64,000 nt of DNA from Thermotoga sp. SG1 (GTDB lineage: Bacteria; Thermotogota; Thermotogae; Thermotogales; Thermotogaceae). The notes below the pieces were generated by a model. That model saw nothing but the letters and a program-made list of their open reading frames with translations, had not been told where the DNA came from and made no database searches. The DNA lies in the NCBI RefSeq assembly GCF_002865985.1, contig NZ_LNDD01000003.1, positions 372,001 to 436,000 on the forward strand, read 5' to 3'. The position numbers and the translations under genes were made by a program. Each line of letters begins with the position of its first letter. Positions within the stretch are counted from its first letter, which is position 1. This document shows positions 34,534 through 44,597 of this stretch, piece after piece.

Positions 34534-35834
34534 GAACGGTGAGAATCGAGACCTTTGGATGTAAGGTGAACCAGTACGAAAGTGAATACATGGCCGAACA
34601 GCTCGAAAAGGCCGGCTATACCGTTTTGCCGGCTGGTGAGGCTTCTTATTACATAATAAACTCCTGCGTGGTCACCCAGGAAGTGGAGAAAAAGGTAAGA
34701 AGGCTAGTTAAAAGCATACGAAGGAAGAACAGGGATGCAAAGATCGTTCTCACAGGATGTTTTGCGCAGCTCTCTCCTGAAGAGGCAAAGAAGCTTCCCG
34801 TGAACATGGTCCTTGGAATCTCGGAGAAGAAGAACATAGTCGATCATCTCCTCTCTCTGAACGGTGAGCAGAAACTGGTGGTGTCGGCTCCTGACAGTCC
34901 TGTCTACGAAAAGGTGAAGGGAAGTTTTGAGGATAGAACGAGAGCCTACATAAAGGTGGAGGACGGATGTGACAACGGCTGCACTTACTGTGCTATAAGG
35001 TTTGCACGTGGAACGAAGGTGAGAAGCAAGCCACTGGAGTTGTTCAAAGAAGAATTCGAGAAGATGGTGATGAAGGGATACAAGGAGATCGTCATCACGG
35101 GAGTTAACCTTGGAAAGTACGGGAAGGATATCGGGACCACCCTGGTCGATCTTTTGAAGAGCGTAGAACGTGTTCCCGGCGATTACAGAGTGCGTCTCAG
35201 TTCTCTGAACGTAGAGGACATAACGGACGAACTCGTGGAAGTTTTCCGGGACAACCCCAGACTGTGCCCGCATCTCCACATATCTGTTCAGAGTGGTTCA
35301 GACAGAGTTCTGAAGAGAATGGGAAGGCGGTACAGTTCCTCCGACTTTCTGAAAGTGGTGGAAAAACTGAGAAGTATCGATCCCGATTTTTCCATAACAA
35401 CGGATATCATCGTTGGGTTCCCAGGGGAGACGGACGAGGATTTCCTGGAGACTGTGAAACTACTGGAAGAGGTCGAATTCAGCAGAGTTCACATATTCAG
35501 GTACTCTCCCAGGCCAGGAACCCCTGCGAGTACCTTTTCCGATGCTGTCCCTGAACACAAGAAGAAAGAACGATTGAACATTTTAAAGGAAAAGGCAAAA
35601 GAAGTGTCTCACAGATACAAAAGGCGGACGGTGAACAAGAGGAGGAAAGTTCTTGCAGAGTGGTACATCGCAAAGGGCGTGCTTTCAGGATACGACGAAT
35701 ACTACGTTAAACACGAATTTGTGGGTGACGGTATAGGGATGTTCCACGATGTGAGAGTGAAGTCTCTTTCGGAAGAAGGAGTGATTTCCTGTCGTGTTGA
35801 TCTGGCAGAAAGGGCGGTTCATTCACGCGGATGA
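34530..35834 (+). CDS. mtaB: tRNA t6A37 methylthiotransferase MtaB
   Basis: Radical SAM methylthiotransferase that adds a methylthio group to t6A37 of tRNAs reading ANN codons. 434 residues: N-terminal UPF0004 domain with the first cluster cysteines (FGCKVNQYES, NSCVVT, TGCFAQ), radical SAM cluster CDNGCTYC at about residue 150, and a C-terminal TRAM domain. TGCKVNQ-type N-terminus places it with MtaB rather than MiaB or RimO. The t6A pathway enzyme Sua5 is also in this window (56521-57528). Confidence 0.93.
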   Translation: MRTVRIETFGCKVNQYESEYMAEQLEKAGYTVLPAGEASYYIINSCVVTQEVEKKVRRLVKSIRRKNRDAKIVLTGCFAQLSPEEAKKLPVNMVLGISEKKNIVDHLLSLNGEQKLVVSAPDSPVYEKVKGSFEDRTRAYIKVEDGCDNGCTYCAIRFARGTKVRSKPLELFKEEFEKMVMKGYKEIVITGVNLGKYGKDIGTTLVDLLKSVERVPGDYRVRLSSLNVEDITDELVEVFRDNPRLCPHLHISVQSGSDRVLKRMGRRYSSSDFLKVVEKLRSIDPDFSITTDIIVGFPGETDEDFLETVKLLEEVEFSRVHIFRYSPRPGTPASTFSDAVPEHKKKERLNILKEKAKEVSHRYKRRTVNKRRKVLAEWYIAKGVLSGYDEYYVKHEFVGDGIGMFHDVRVKSLSEEGVISCRVDLAERAVHSRG

Positions 35835-36615
35835 ATTCTTTCTGAACTACGAGATGTTTGATGAGGTTTCCCAGGGACTCGTTTATGAAACTCTGCGAAC
35901 GTACAACAGAGTTCCTTTTGCCGCTTACAAACACTACAATCGACTGATGAGGTCTGTTTCTTTTTTTGATATTCCCTTTTCCATGACATTTGAAGAGTTC
36001 GTCGACATACTGAAAAAGGGCACCCGGCAGATCGATCGTGAAAGCAGAATAAAAGTGCTTCTCTCTGTGCAAACTGCTGAGTTGTTCTTTGTTTTTTCGC
36101 CGCTGAACATTCCAGACGTCGAAGAGGGAGTGAATGTGAAAATATCGAAGGTCAGAAGGATTCCCGATCTTTCCACACCGCCGAGTTTGAAGATAACCGG
36201 AAGAACAGACATTCTGCTTGCTCGAAGGGAGATTGGGGAATATTACGATGTGATTTTGACAGGTGTGAATGGTCAGGTCTGTGAAGGAAGTTTCAGCAAC
36301 GTTTTTCTGGTGAAAGAAGGAAGGTTGATCACCCCCTCCATCGAATCTGGTATCCTCGATGGCATAACCCGTGAAAACGTGATAAAACTTGCAAACAGAT
36401 TGGAAATTCCACTGGAAGAAAGATATGTGTGGGTCTGGGAACTGTTTGAGGCAGACGAGATGTTCTTGACCCACACGAGTGTAGGAATCGTTCCTGTGAG
36501 GAGGCTCAACGATCATCTGTTTTTCGAGGAAGAACCAGGACCCATAACATCGACGTTGATGGAAAATTTCGAACCCTTCATTTTGAATCTGGAGGAAAAC
36601 TGGGTGGGAACATGA
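35794..36615 (+). CDS. PLP-dependent class IV aminotransferase
   Basis: 273 residues of the branched-chain aminotransferase / D-amino acid aminotransferase / aminodeoxychorismate lyase fold. Motifs: FDEVSQGLVYETLRTYN, an HYNRLMRS segment, the likely PLP lysine in SLKITGRTDILLAR, and VCEGSFSNVFLVKEGRLITP then GILDGITRENVI. The GTG at 35794 is the first start after an in-frame stop at 35782; AAGGAG lies 12 nt upstream, somewhat far. It overlaps mtaB by 41 bp. Length and sequence fit PabC-like lyase or a D-amino acid transaminase about equally; no folate genes are adjacent. Confidence 0.8.
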   Translation: MLIWQKGRFIHADEFFLNYEMFDEVSQGLVYETLRTYNRVPFAAYKHYNRLMRSVSFFDIPFSMTFEEFVDILKKGTRQIDRESRIKVLLSVQTAELFFVFSPLNIPDVEEGVNVKISKVRRIPDLSTPPSLKITGRTDILLARREIGEYYDVILTGVNGQVCEGSFSNVFLVKEGRLITPSIESGILDGITRENVIKLANRLEIPLEERYVWVWELFEADEMFLTHTSVGIVPVRRLNDHLFFEEEPGPITSTLMENFEPFILNLEENWVGT

Positions 36616-36917
36616 AGCCTATTGGAAAATTGTTCGAGGAACTTGCGGGTGAAGACCCCCTGTTTTCTGAATTGAAAACGAGGATGCTCTTGATGGACTG
36701 GATAAACCTTGTGAGTCCTGTCATTGCCAGACATACGGTGGTGGAGAAGGTTGAAAATGGTATCGTTCATGTCGTCTGTGATGATTCGCTGTGGCTGACC
36801 GAACTTTCTCTTCAGAAGGACAGAATTCTTCAAATACTCAACGAGAAAGCAGGAAAGAAGATGTTCAGAGACATGGTGTTCAGGAGGGGAAAGATCAATG
36901 GAAAAATACTCGGCTGA
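36612..36917 (+). CDS. DciA-like protein (DUF721)
   Basis: 101 residues resembling the DUF721/DciA family, which loads or recruits the replicative helicase DnaB in bacteria lacking DnaC/DnaI. The core WINLVSPVIARHTVVEKVENGIVHVVCDD followed by WLTELSLQKDRIL matches the family's KH-like domain. It overlaps the aminotransferase by ATGA and the gyrB start by 20 bp; DUF721 genes often sit beside gyrB or recF. Assigned from pattern memory and context, not a search. Confidence 0.72.
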   Translation: MKPIGKLFEELAGEDPLFSELKTRMLLMDWINLVSPVIARHTVVEKVENGIVHVVCDDSLWLTELSLQKDRILQILNEKAGKKMFRDMVFRRGKINGKILG

Positions 36918-38808
36918 GAGCATAAAGGTTTTGAAAGGGTTGGAACCCGTTCGAATGCGCCCTGGAATGTACATCGGCTCTACAGGAAAGCGCGGTTTGC
37001 ACCACCTTGTGTACGAGGTGGTCGACAACAGTGTCGATGAGTCTCTTGCGGGCTACTGCGACTGGATCAAAGTAACACTGCATGAGGATGGCAGTGTTGA
37101 GGTTGAGGATAACGGAAGGGGTATTCCTGTCGACGTTCATCCGGAGGAAGGAAGAAGCGCTCTTGAAGTGGTTTTCACCGTTCTTCATGCAGGAGGAAAG
37201 TTTTCCAAAGATTCCTACAAAATAAGTGGTGGACTCCATGGTGTGGGAGTTTCTGTGGTGAACGCACTTTCTGAATGGCTCGAGGTGAGAGTTCATCGAG
37301 ACGGTAAGATCTACAGACAGAGGTACGAAAGGGGAAGATCGGTCACACCTGTTGAGGTGATCGGTGAAACTGACAAACACGGTACAGTCGTCCGGTTCAA
37401 ACCGGATCCTCTTATATTCTCTGAGACCGAATTCGATCCCGACATACTCGAACACAGGTTGAGAGAAATCGCCTTTCTCGTACCGGGATTGAAAATAGAG
37501 TTCGAAGACAGAATAAACAACGAGAAGAAAACGTTCAAATTCGATGGTGGTCTGATAGAATTCGTGAAGTATCTGAATCGTGGAAAAAAGGTGCTCCATG
37601 ACGTGGTGTATCTGAAGAGAACGGAGAAAGTCAAAGTCAAAGACAAAGAAGACGAGGTAGTCGTGGAAATCGCCTTTCAGTACACTGATTCTTATTCAGA
37701 GGAGATTCTTTCCTTTGCGAACACCATAAAAACTGTCGATGGAGGAACACACGTTACAGCCTTCAAAACAACTCTCACGAGGCTGATGAACGAATATGGA
37801 AGAAAACATAACTTTTTGAAGAACGGAGACTCCTTCCAGGGAGATGACGTACGAGAGGGGCTCACCGCTGTTATAAGTGTGTATGTGAAGAACCCGGAGT
37901 TTGAGGGGCAGACCAAGTCAAAGCTCGGCAACGAAGAAGTGAAAGAAGCGGTGAACAGGGCAATGAGGGAGGAGTTGAAGAAGATTTTCGACGCCAGCCC
38001 CGATCTTGTCAGGACAATACTGTCGAAGATAATGAACACAAAACAGGCAAGGGAAGCAGCAAGAAGGGCAAGGGAGATGGTGAGGAGAAAGAACGTGCTC
38101 CAAAGCACCACCCTCCCCGGGAAGTTGGCAGACTGCAGTTCCACCGATCGTGAGAACACCGAACTCTTCATCGTAGAGGGTGATTCTGCGGGAGGATCCG
38201 CCAAACAGGCACGAGACAGGGTGTTCCAGGCAGTCCTTCCGATCAGGGGAAAGATCCTGAACGTTGAAAAATCCTCCCTGGATCGCCTGCTGAAGAACGA
38301 ACAGATCAGTGACATAATCGTTGCGGTTGGAACCGGAATAGGAGACGATTTCGACATAAACAAGTTGCGATATGGGAAGATAATCATCATGACGGATGCC
38401 GATATCGACGGGGCTCACATCAGAACACTCCTTCTGACACTCTTTTACAGGTACATGAAACCATTGATAGAGGATGGAAGGATCTACATAGCACTTCCTC
38501 CACTGTACAGGATAAGGGTCGGAAAAGAGGATTTCTACGTGTACAGTGATGCGGAATTGATGGAGTACAGGAAGATGTTTGAGGGAAAGAAGATGGAGAT
38601 ACAAAGGTACAAGGGGCTTGGAGAGATGAATCCGGAGCAGTTGTGGGAGACGACCATGAACCCTGAGACCAGAAAGATAATAAAAGTGACCATAGAGGAT
38701 GCTGAAGAAGCCGACAGGCTCTTTGAAATCCTCATGGGAAACGACCCATCAAGCAGAAGAGAATTCATAGAAAGGCACGCCCTGAAGGTAAAGGAACTCG
38801 ACATCTGA
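36898..38808 (+). CDS. gyrB: DNA gyrase subunit B
   Basis: ATPase subunit of gyrase, introducing or relaxing supercoils with GyrA (not in this window). 636 residues with the bacterial layout. GHKL ATPase domain: Asn in VVDNSVDESL, DNGRGIPVD, GGLHGVGVSVVNAL. Transducer domain follows. TOPRIM domain: EGDSAGG and DADIDGAHIRTLLLTLFYR. C-terminal tail: RYKGLGEMNPEQLWETTMNP. The ATG overlaps the DciA-like gene. No recF or dnaA is adjacent. Confidence 0.98.
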   Translation: MEKYSAESIKVLKGLEPVRMRPGMYIGSTGKRGLHHLVYEVVDNSVDESLAGYCDWIKVTLHEDGSVEVEDNGRGIPVDVHPEEGRSALEVVFTVLHAGGKFSKDSYKISGGLHGVGVSVVNALSEWLEVRVHRDGKIYRQRYERGRSVTPVEVIGETDKHGTVVRFKPDPLIFSETEFDPDILEHRLREIAFLVPGLKIEFEDRINNEKKTFKFDGGLIEFVKYLNRGKKVLHDVVYLKRTEKVKVKDKEDEVVVEIAFQYTDSYSEEILSFANTIKTVDGGTHVTAFKTTLTRLMNEYGRKHNFLKNGDSFQGDDVREGLTAVISVYVKNPEFEGQTKSKLGNEEVKEAVNRAMREELKKIFDASPDLVRTILSKIMNTKQAREAARRAREMVRRKNVLQSTTLPGKLADCSSTDRENTELFIVEGDSAGGSAKQARDRVFQAVLPIRGKILNVEKSSLDRLLKNEQISDIIVAVGTGIGDDFDINKLRYGKIIIMTDADIDGAHIRTLLLTLFYRYMKPLIEDGRIYIALPPLYRIRVGKEDFYVYSDAELMEYRKMFEGKKMEIQRYKGLGEMNPEQLWETTMNPETRKIIKVTIEDAEEADRLFEILMGNDPSSRREFIERHALKVKELDI

Positions 38809-38812
38809 GACC

Positions 38813-39364
38813 ATGCGGTCTTTGAGGATCGTTTTGATGATACTTGTTGCGATGTATGTTCTGTTTTTTATGAAGACTTTTTCAAATCCTGGAGAAACAG
38901 TGATCGTTCCAGAAACGATTGCACACAATTTGATAGAAAATTTTAACATTTCCAGAAAAAGTATTATAATAGATTCGAGAAAAGTTGCTGGAATAGCCTT
39001 CAACGAGGAGAATTACTATTTGTGTTCTGACGATGGCAGTCTGGTTTCTTCTGTCTTGAACGAGGAGTTTTTCAGGCTTTACCCTTTGTTTTTAGAAGTG
39101 AAACTGGAAGGGTTGCAGCTTTCAGAGAAAGGAAAAGAGATCCTGAGTCTTTTGGAACCCGTTCTGAACAGTGGTCTTGTCTCGACCGTTTTCTTTGAGT
39201 CAAAAAAGGTGATTCTCATCAAAGGTGTTACGATTTCTTTCAGAGACTGGCGGGATTTTGTGAACAATTTCGAGATGTTGAAGTCGCAGATAGACTTTCT
39301 CGAACCAAGGAGTGAGTATTTTCTGACCGAGAGTGGTATCCTGATAAAAATAAGGGGTGATTGA
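38813..39364 (+). CDS. Membrane-anchored protein, probable divergent FtsQ/DivIB
   Basis: 183 residues: a short cytoplasmic N-terminus, one membrane helix (about residues 4-21) and an extracytoplasmic domain. The fold and the C-terminal pattern (hydrophobic strands, a DWRDFVNNFEMLKSQIDFLEPR segment, then a final strand) resemble the beta domain of FtsQ/DivIB. The position directly before ftsA and ftsZ is the classical place for ftsQ. The POTRA-like part is short and the similarity is weak, so this is inference from context plus topology. Its ribosome-binding site is weak; 4 bp separate it from gyrB. Confidence 0.55.
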   Translation: MRSLRIVLMILVAMYVLFFMKTFSNPGETVIVPETIAHNLIENFNISRKSIIIDSRKVAGIAFNEENYYLCSDDGSLVSSVLNEEFFRLYPLFLEVKLEGLQLSEKGKEILSLLEPVLNSGLVSTVFFESKKVILIKGVTISFRDWRDFVNNFEMLKSQIDFLEPRSEYFLTESGILIKIRGD

Positions 39365-40616
39365 TTTGCCAAAAGCATCCTTCTTCACCTCCATAGATAT
39401 AGGTTCCAGGTACATAAAGGGCCTGGTTCTTAGAAAACATGATCAAGAATGGGAAGCACTCGCTTACTCGAGTGTGAAGTCTAGAGGACTGGATGAGGGA
39501 GAGATAAAGGATGCCATAGCCTTCAAGGAATCTGTGAACACCCTTTTGAAAGAACTGGAAGAGCAGATTCAAAGATCTTTAAGAAGCGATTTCATCATAT
39601 CTTTCAGTAATGTGAATTTCGAAAGAAAAGACGTTGTGTCGGAGAAGGATTTCGGAGAAGACAGGCGAGTGATAAACCTGGACATCCTCGGGGAGATGCA
39701 GTCGGAGGCCCTGGGAAAACTGGAGGAAGATGGAAAAAAACCCCTTCATCTCTTTTCCAAGAGATACCTTCTTGATGGTGAGAGGATCGTTTTCAATCCC
39801 CTTGACATGAAAGCGTCGAAGATCACAGTTGAGTACACCTCCATAGTGATCCCTGTGAGAATTTACGAGATGTTTTACAATTTCCTACAGGATATAGTGA
39901 AGAGTCCCTTTCAGTTGAGATCTTCTCTTGTATCCACGGCGGAGGGGGTTCTCACTTCGTCGGAGAAGGATCGCGGTGTGGTGGTTTTGAATCTGGGATA
40001 CAACTTCACCGGTCTTATAGCCTACAAAAACGGTGTTCCCATAAAGATCGCCTACGTTCCCGTCGGTATGAAACACGTGATCAAGGATGTTTCCGCTGTT
40101 CTGGATACTTCCTTCGAAGAAGCGGAAAGGTTGATCATCACCTACGGCAACGCGGTTTACAGCGACATCAAAGAAGAGGAGATACAGTACAGAGGACTGG
40201 ATGGGAACACTGTGAAGACCACAAGTGTGAAGAAACTCGCCGTCATCATACACGCCCGCCTCAGAGAGATAATGAGTAAGTCGAAGAAGGTCTTCAGGGA
40301 AGTAGAGGCAAAGATAATGGAGGAAGGAGAGATAGGGATACCCGGCGGAGTCGTCCTATCGGGTGGAGGTGCCAAAATTCCTAGGATAAACGATTTGGCA
40401 ACAGAGGTGTTCAGGGTTCCTGTGCGAACAGGATGCTATGCTAACTCGGACAAACCGTTGATCATCAACTCGGACGAGGCTGCTTACGATCCTTCGTTTG
40501 CTGCTGCCTTTGGGAACGTCTTCTCATCGATGGAGAATCCATACGAGGAAGCCCCGGTGAAACGGGAGAATCCTTTTAAAAGGATTTTCAGATTGTTCAG
40601 GGAACTGATGGAATGA
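39357..40616 (+). CDS. ftsA: Cell-division actin-like protein FtsA
   Basis: Bacterial actin that tethers FtsZ filaments to the membrane. 419 residues from the GTG at 39357, the length I recall for the T. maritima protein; a TTG at 39366 with GGGGTGA 4 nt upstream is also plausible. ATP-binding phosphate loops are [11 protein letters not shown] near the N-terminus, [12 protein letters not shown] in the middle and [13 protein letters not shown]. The 1C domain characteristic of FtsA lies between about residues 80 and 165. The C-terminus [15 protein letters not shown] is the amphipathic membrane-binding helix. The gene overlaps its upstream neighbour and ftsZ follows after 16 bp. Confidence 0.96.
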   Translation: MIDLPKASFFTSIDIGSRYIKGLVLRKHDQEWEALAYSSVKSRGLDEGEIKDAIAFKESVNTLLKELEEQIQRSLRSDFIISFSNVNFERKDVVSEKDFGEDRRVINLDILGEMQSEALGKLEEDGKKPLHLFSKRYLLDGERIVFNPLDMKASKITVEYTSIVIPVRIYEMFYNFLQDIVKSPFQLRSSLVSTAEGVLTSSEKDRGVVVLNLGYNFTGLIAYKNGVPIKIAYVPVGMKHVIKDVSAVLDTSFEEAERLIITYGNAVYSDIKEEEIQYRGLDGNTVKTTSVKKLAVIIHARLREIMSKSKKVFREVEAKIMEEGEIGIPGGVVLSGGGAKIPRINDLATEVFRVPVRTGCYANSDKPLIINSDEAAYDPSFAAAFGNVFSSMENPYEEAPVKRENPFKRIFRLFRELME

Positions 40617-40632
40617 TTGGGAGGTTAAGAGT

Positions 40633-41688
40633 ATGGGCTTTGATCTCGACGTCGAGAAAAAGAAGGAAAGCAGGAACATACCCCAAGCGAACAACCTCAA
40701 GATAAAGGTCATAGGAGTCGGAGGTGCGGGAAACAACGCCATAAACAGAATGATAGAGATAGGAATACACGGCGTTGAGTTCGTTGCCGTGAACACGGAT
40801 TTACAGGTACTGGAGGCCTCCAACGCCGATGTCAAGATACAGATAGGTGAAAACATCACGCGTGGTCTTGGCGCCGGTGGAAGACCGGAAATAGGCGAAG
40901 AAGCAGCCATGGAAAGCGAGGAGAAGATTCGTGAGGTCCTCGAGGATACCCATATGGTTTTCATAACGGCAGGACTCGGTGGCGGAACGGGAACGGGAGC
41001 CTCACCTGTCATAGCCAGGATAGCCAAGGAGATGGGGATTTTGACGGTGGCAATCGTTACCACTCCTTTTTACTTCGAAGGTCCTGAAAGACTCAACAAG
41101 GCGATAAAGGGTTTGAAGAAGCTCAGAGAACACGTTGACACTCTGATAAAGATCTCCAACAACAAACTCATGGAAGAACTCCCGAGGGACGTGAAGATAA
41201 AGGATGCCTTCCTGAAGGCAGATGAAACTCTCCACCAGGGAGTGAAAGGTATCTCAGAACTCATAACGAAGAGAGGGTACATAAACCTCGACTTTGCAGA
41301 CATAGAGTCTGTGATGAAAGACGCAGGGGCGGCGATCCTTGGAATAGGAGTCGGAAAGGGTGAACAGAGGGCCAGAGAAGCGGCGAAGAAGGCCATGGAG
41401 AGCAAATTGATAGAGCATCCCGTTGAGAACGCCAGTTCCATCGTTTTCAACATAACGGCTCCCAGCAACATCAGAATGGAAGAGGTACACGAAGCCGCCA
41501 TGATCATAAGACAAAACAGCAGCGAAGATGCGGATGTGAAATTCGGACTCATCTTCGACGATGAGATACCCGAGGATGAGATCCGCGTGATTTTCATTGC
41601 AACAAGATTCCCGGACGAAGACAAAATACTCTTCCCGGAGGGTGACATCCCCGCCATATACAGATACGGCCTGGAGGGTCTCCTTTAA
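40633..41688 (+). CDS. ftsZ: Cell-division tubulin-like GTPase FtsZ
   Basis: Forms the cytokinetic ring. 351 residues: [11 protein letters not shown] at the N-terminus, the tubulin signature [12 protein letters not shown], the T7 synergy-loop region [11 protein letters not shown], and a conserved C-terminal peptide [18 protein letters not shown] that binds FtsA. The short linker before that peptide is typical of compact thermophile proteins. ATG with GGGAGGTTAAGAG. The stop and the next start overlap as TAATG. Confidence 0.98.
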   Translation: MGFDLDVEKKKESRNIPQANNLKIKVIGVGGAGNNAINRMIEIGIHGVEFVAVNTDLQVLEASNADVKIQIGENITRGLGAGGRPEIGEEAAMESEEKIREVLEDTHMVFITAGLGGGTGTGASPVIARIAKEMGILTVAIVTTPFYFEGPERLNKAIKGLKKLREHVDTLIKISNNKLMEELPRDVKIKDAFLKADETLHQGVKGISELITKRGYINLDFADIESVMKDAGAAILGIGVGKGEQRAREAAKKAMESKLIEHPVENASSIVFNITAPSNIRMEEVHEAAMIIRQNSSEDADVKFGLIFDDEIPEDEIRVIFIATRFPDEDKILFPEGDIPAIYRYGLEGLL

Positions 41689-43391
41689 TGCTTAGAAGGT
41701 ACAGGAAACTTGGGGAGATACTGGTCGAAAGAGGGTTTATAACCAGAGAAGAGTTGGAAAGGGCTCTTGAGATACAGAAACAACTGAAAAAGCCCCTGGG
41801 AGAGGTTTTGGTGGAACTGGGTTACATCACAGAGGATCAGCTTCTTGACGCCCTCAGTGAGCAGTACAACGCACCGATTTTGAAGGACCTTCCCAAAAAC
41901 ATTCCGCTCAACGTGGTTGGTTCTCTTCCGAAGAACGTCATAGAATCTCTCCACGTGATTCCCATCGATAAGAAAGAAGACGGCACCCTCGTTGTCGTCA
42001 CAGATAGCGGAACGAACATTCCCAGAATAAGGCAGGAAATACGTTTTCTCACCGGAAAGGATCCGAAGATCTATCTGGTTGCAAGCAGAGATTTTTCCAA
42101 GCTGTACCAGACTTACGTGCTGGGTGTTCCTCTTGAGCTTTTCGAGGAGCCTTATGTTGTCATAGAAGAAACGGAAGAACAGGTAGAAGAGGCAGAAAAG
42201 TCTGAAGAGGCAGCAATGGAAGAGGCGCCGATCGTTCGTCTTGTAAACAACATCATAAACCGCGCCATAGAAATGGGAGCGAGTGACATCCACATAGAAC
42301 CGATGAAAAGAACCGTGAGGGTGAGGTTCAGGATAGATGGTGTTTTGAGAAGGGTTCTGGAGTATCAGAAGGGCCAGCACAATTCCGTTGTGGCACGCAT
42401 CAAGATCATGAGTGGCCTTGATGTTTCGGAGAGAAGACTGCCGCAGGATGGTAAATTTTACACGATAAAAGGTGGAGAGCAGTACGACTTTCGTGTATCG
42501 ACCATGCCGTCTACGTTCGGTGAGAAGGTTGTGATGAGGATCCTGAAAGTTTCTGCCGCAAACAGACGTCTGGAGGAACTCGGATACAGCGAGTACAACT
42601 ACAAAAGGATCCTGTCACTCCTTGAGAAACCCTATGGAATCATTCTCGTCACTGGTCCAACGGGCAGTGGAAAATCCACAACACTCGTTGCCATGATAAA
42701 TCACCTGAAGAGTGAAAGCGTGAACATCGTCACCGCTGAAGATCCTGTGGAGTACACCATCGATGGTGTCACTCAATGTCAGGTTTTCCCGGAGATAGGG
42801 CTCACCTTTGCGCGATATCTGAGGGCGTTTCTGAGACAAGATCCAGATATCATCATGGTCGGTGAGATCAGAGACAGGGAAACGGCTCAGCTTGCCGTCG
42901 AGGCCTCTCTTACAGGACACCTGGTTTTGAGCACCCTCCACACCAACACGGCGGCAGGTGCCGTGTCAAGGCTCATGGAGATGGGAATAGATCCACACCT
43001 CCTGGCTACTTCCCTGATAGGAGTTATAGGACAGAGACTTGTGAGGAAATTGTGTGACGAGTGCAAAATCCCGGGAGAAGTGGAAGATGAGAACGCAAAA
43101 TCCTATTTCGAGCGCTTCTTTGGAAGAGTGCCTGACCAGATCTATTACCCATCTGAAGAGGGATGTCCTGCCTGTAGAGGGATGAGGTACAGAGGAAGAA
43201 TGGCCATTGGAGAGGTTTTGATAGTTGATGAAGAGATGAGGGCATTGATATCCTCGAGGGCCAGTGAGATGGAAATCGCAAGACGCGCCATGGAAAAGGG
43301 TATGCGCCCCATGTTTGTGGATGCCCTTGAGAAGGTAATGCAGGGCCTGACGAGTCTTGAAGAAGTCTTCAGGGTGACCACCCTGCCATGA
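41688..43391 (+). CDS. pilB: Type IV pilus / type II secretion ATPase (PilB/GspE family)
   Basis: Hexameric ATPase powering pilin or pseudopilin assembly. 567 residues: N-terminal MshEN/T2SSE-N domain (LGEILVERGFITREELERAL), then the ATPase with Walker A GPTGSGKSTTL, Asp box ITAEDPVEYTID-like segment, Walker B IIMVGEIRDRETA and His box TGHLVLSTLHTN. The zinc tetracysteine (CDECK ... CPAC) near residues 455-495 marks PilB/GspE rather than PilT. Unusually it follows ftsZ by a one-base overlap; other pilus genes are not in the window. Confidence 0.93.
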   Translation: MLRRYRKLGEILVERGFITREELERALEIQKQLKKPLGEVLVELGYITEDQLLDALSEQYNAPILKDLPKNIPLNVVGSLPKNVIESLHVIPIDKKEDGTLVVVTDSGTNIPRIRQEIRFLTGKDPKIYLVASRDFSKLYQTYVLGVPLELFEEPYVVIEETEEQVEEAEKSEEAAMEEAPIVRLVNNIINRAIEMGASDIHIEPMKRTVRVRFRIDGVLRRVLEYQKGQHNSVVARIKIMSGLDVSERRLPQDGKFYTIKGGEQYDFRVSTMPSTFGEKVVMRILKVSAANRRLEELGYSEYNYKRILSLLEKPYGIILVTGPTGSGKSTTLVAMINHLKSESVNIVTAEDPVEYTIDGVTQCQVFPEIGLTFARYLRAFLRQDPDIIMVGEIRDRETAQLAVEASLTGHLVLSTLHTNTAAGAVSRLMEMGIDPHLLATSLIGVIGQRLVRKLCDECKIPGEVEDENAKSYFERFFGRVPDQIYYPSEEGCPACRGMRYRGRMAIGEVLIVDEEMRALISSRASEMEIARRAMEKGMRPMFVDALEKVMQGLTSLEEVFRVTTLP

Positions 43392-44596
43392 AGTACTTTT
43401 CCAGAAGCCCGGAAGACTGGAAAAAGTCGGATGAGGAAAAAGAGCGAAAAGAAAGAGAAAGGAGAAACAGAATTCGCCGAAGGGCGAACTTTATCATTGC
43501 TGTGAATCTCGCCATTGTGGTTTTCCTCTTCTTCTTCACGAAAGCCTTCTTTCCCAACAGACCAGAAGGTGTTGTTGGACAGTTCCAGATAGTGATTGAC
43601 TCCAAGGAGTCATACCTTCCGGACGAACCTCTTGACATCAGGGTGAAGATCTACAACAGAGAAAGAAGAAAAGGAACACTTGTCCTCGAAGATTTTCTCT
43701 TCTCTGTGAAGAAAGACAAAAACGTGGTATACGAGTTTCACTATCCACAGCGGGTTGTGAAAGAACTCGGTGCCTTTGAGAGTGCTCTGGTCTTTGACCT
43801 GTCAAGAGAAGTGGGGTTGGTTGATCTGGGCGGTGGGGATTACCTGGTGACTGTTTCCATGAGAGTGAACGACCAGAGGGTGACCATGGGAAAGATCGTG
43901 ACGGTCGTTGAAGAGTGGAGGGTCGAGGTTGATAACCTGAAAGACTTTTACTTTCCATACGAGGAGATCGACTTTTCAGTCTATCTTGAAAACATCAGTT
44001 CCAGACAGAGAGATATAACAGTAAAGAGTGTGACTTTGAAGATCTTGGAAGAAGATGAAAGAACGATCGTCGAGAAGAAGACAACGTTGGGAGAGATCTT
44101 CAGAGCGGCTCCTATGGGAACGGTAGAAGTTCACAGAGAAAGTCTTTCCACTCCTGAAGGGCCGGGGAATTACCTCATCGTTTTAGAACTGGAGACCGAA
44201 GAAGGCACTCTGAAACGCGTTTTGCCCTTAATTGTGACCGAAGAGTACCAGAAAGAGTTGAGAGGAACGATCCTGGTGATTGAAGGGCCGAAATTCGTGA
44301 GCGCTGGTGAGAGGTACGACTTTTCTGTGAAACTTTTGAATGAAGAGAAGAAGAGAAAGCATCTTGTTTTAAAAAACGTTCTGATCGTCATCACCAGAAA
44401 GGAACCTGTTTTTTCCTACTCCAGATCGGACGAGTTCAGGATCGTTCTGGATTCGTTTTCCTCCAGAGAGATCTTCAAAACAACGGCGTACGATCTTGTA
44501 AAGTTCTACGAACCTGGAACTTACAGAATGGTTGTGGTGGTGGAAAGCGAGGATGACAGATTCGTGAAAGAAATGGAAATAGTTGCTTCCGAGTGA
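43388..44596 (+). CDS. Single-pass membrane protein with beta-rich extracytoplasmic repeats
   Basis: 402 residues of unknown role. A very basic cytoplasmic head (about residues 1-37, rich in Arg/Lys/Glu) and one membrane helix (about 38-57) precede three stretches that look like Ig-like or BsuPI-like beta domains (SYLPDEPLDIRVKIYNRERR, DFYFPYEEIDFSVYLENISS and SAGERYDFSVKLLNEEKK as repeated strand openers). The repeat of the motif 'aromatic-x-x-(D/E)-x-(I/L)-x-(V/F)-x-V-x-(I/L)-x-N' supports tandem domains. It overlaps pilB by ATGA and precedes an FtsW/RodA gene, suggesting an envelope or division role. Confidence 0.7.
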   Translation: MKYFSRSPEDWKKSDEEKERKERERRNRIRRRANFIIAVNLAIVVFLFFFTKAFFPNRPEGVVGQFQIVIDSKESYLPDEPLDIRVKIYNRERRKGTLVLEDFLFSVKKDKNVVYEFHYPQRVVKELGAFESALVFDLSREVGLVDLGGGDYLVTVSMRVNDQRVTMGKIVTVVEEWRVEVDNLKDFYFPYEEIDFSVYLENISSRQRDITVKSVTLKILEEDERTIVEKKTTLGEIFRAAPMGTVEVHRESLSTPEGPGNYLIVLELETEEGTLKRVLPLIVTEEYQKELRGTILVIEGPKFVSAGERYDFSVKLLNEEKKRKHLVLKNVLIVITRKEPVFSYSRSDEFRIVLDSFSSREIFKTTAYDLVKFYEPGTYRMVVVVESEDDRFVKEMEIVASE

Positions 44597-44597
44597 G

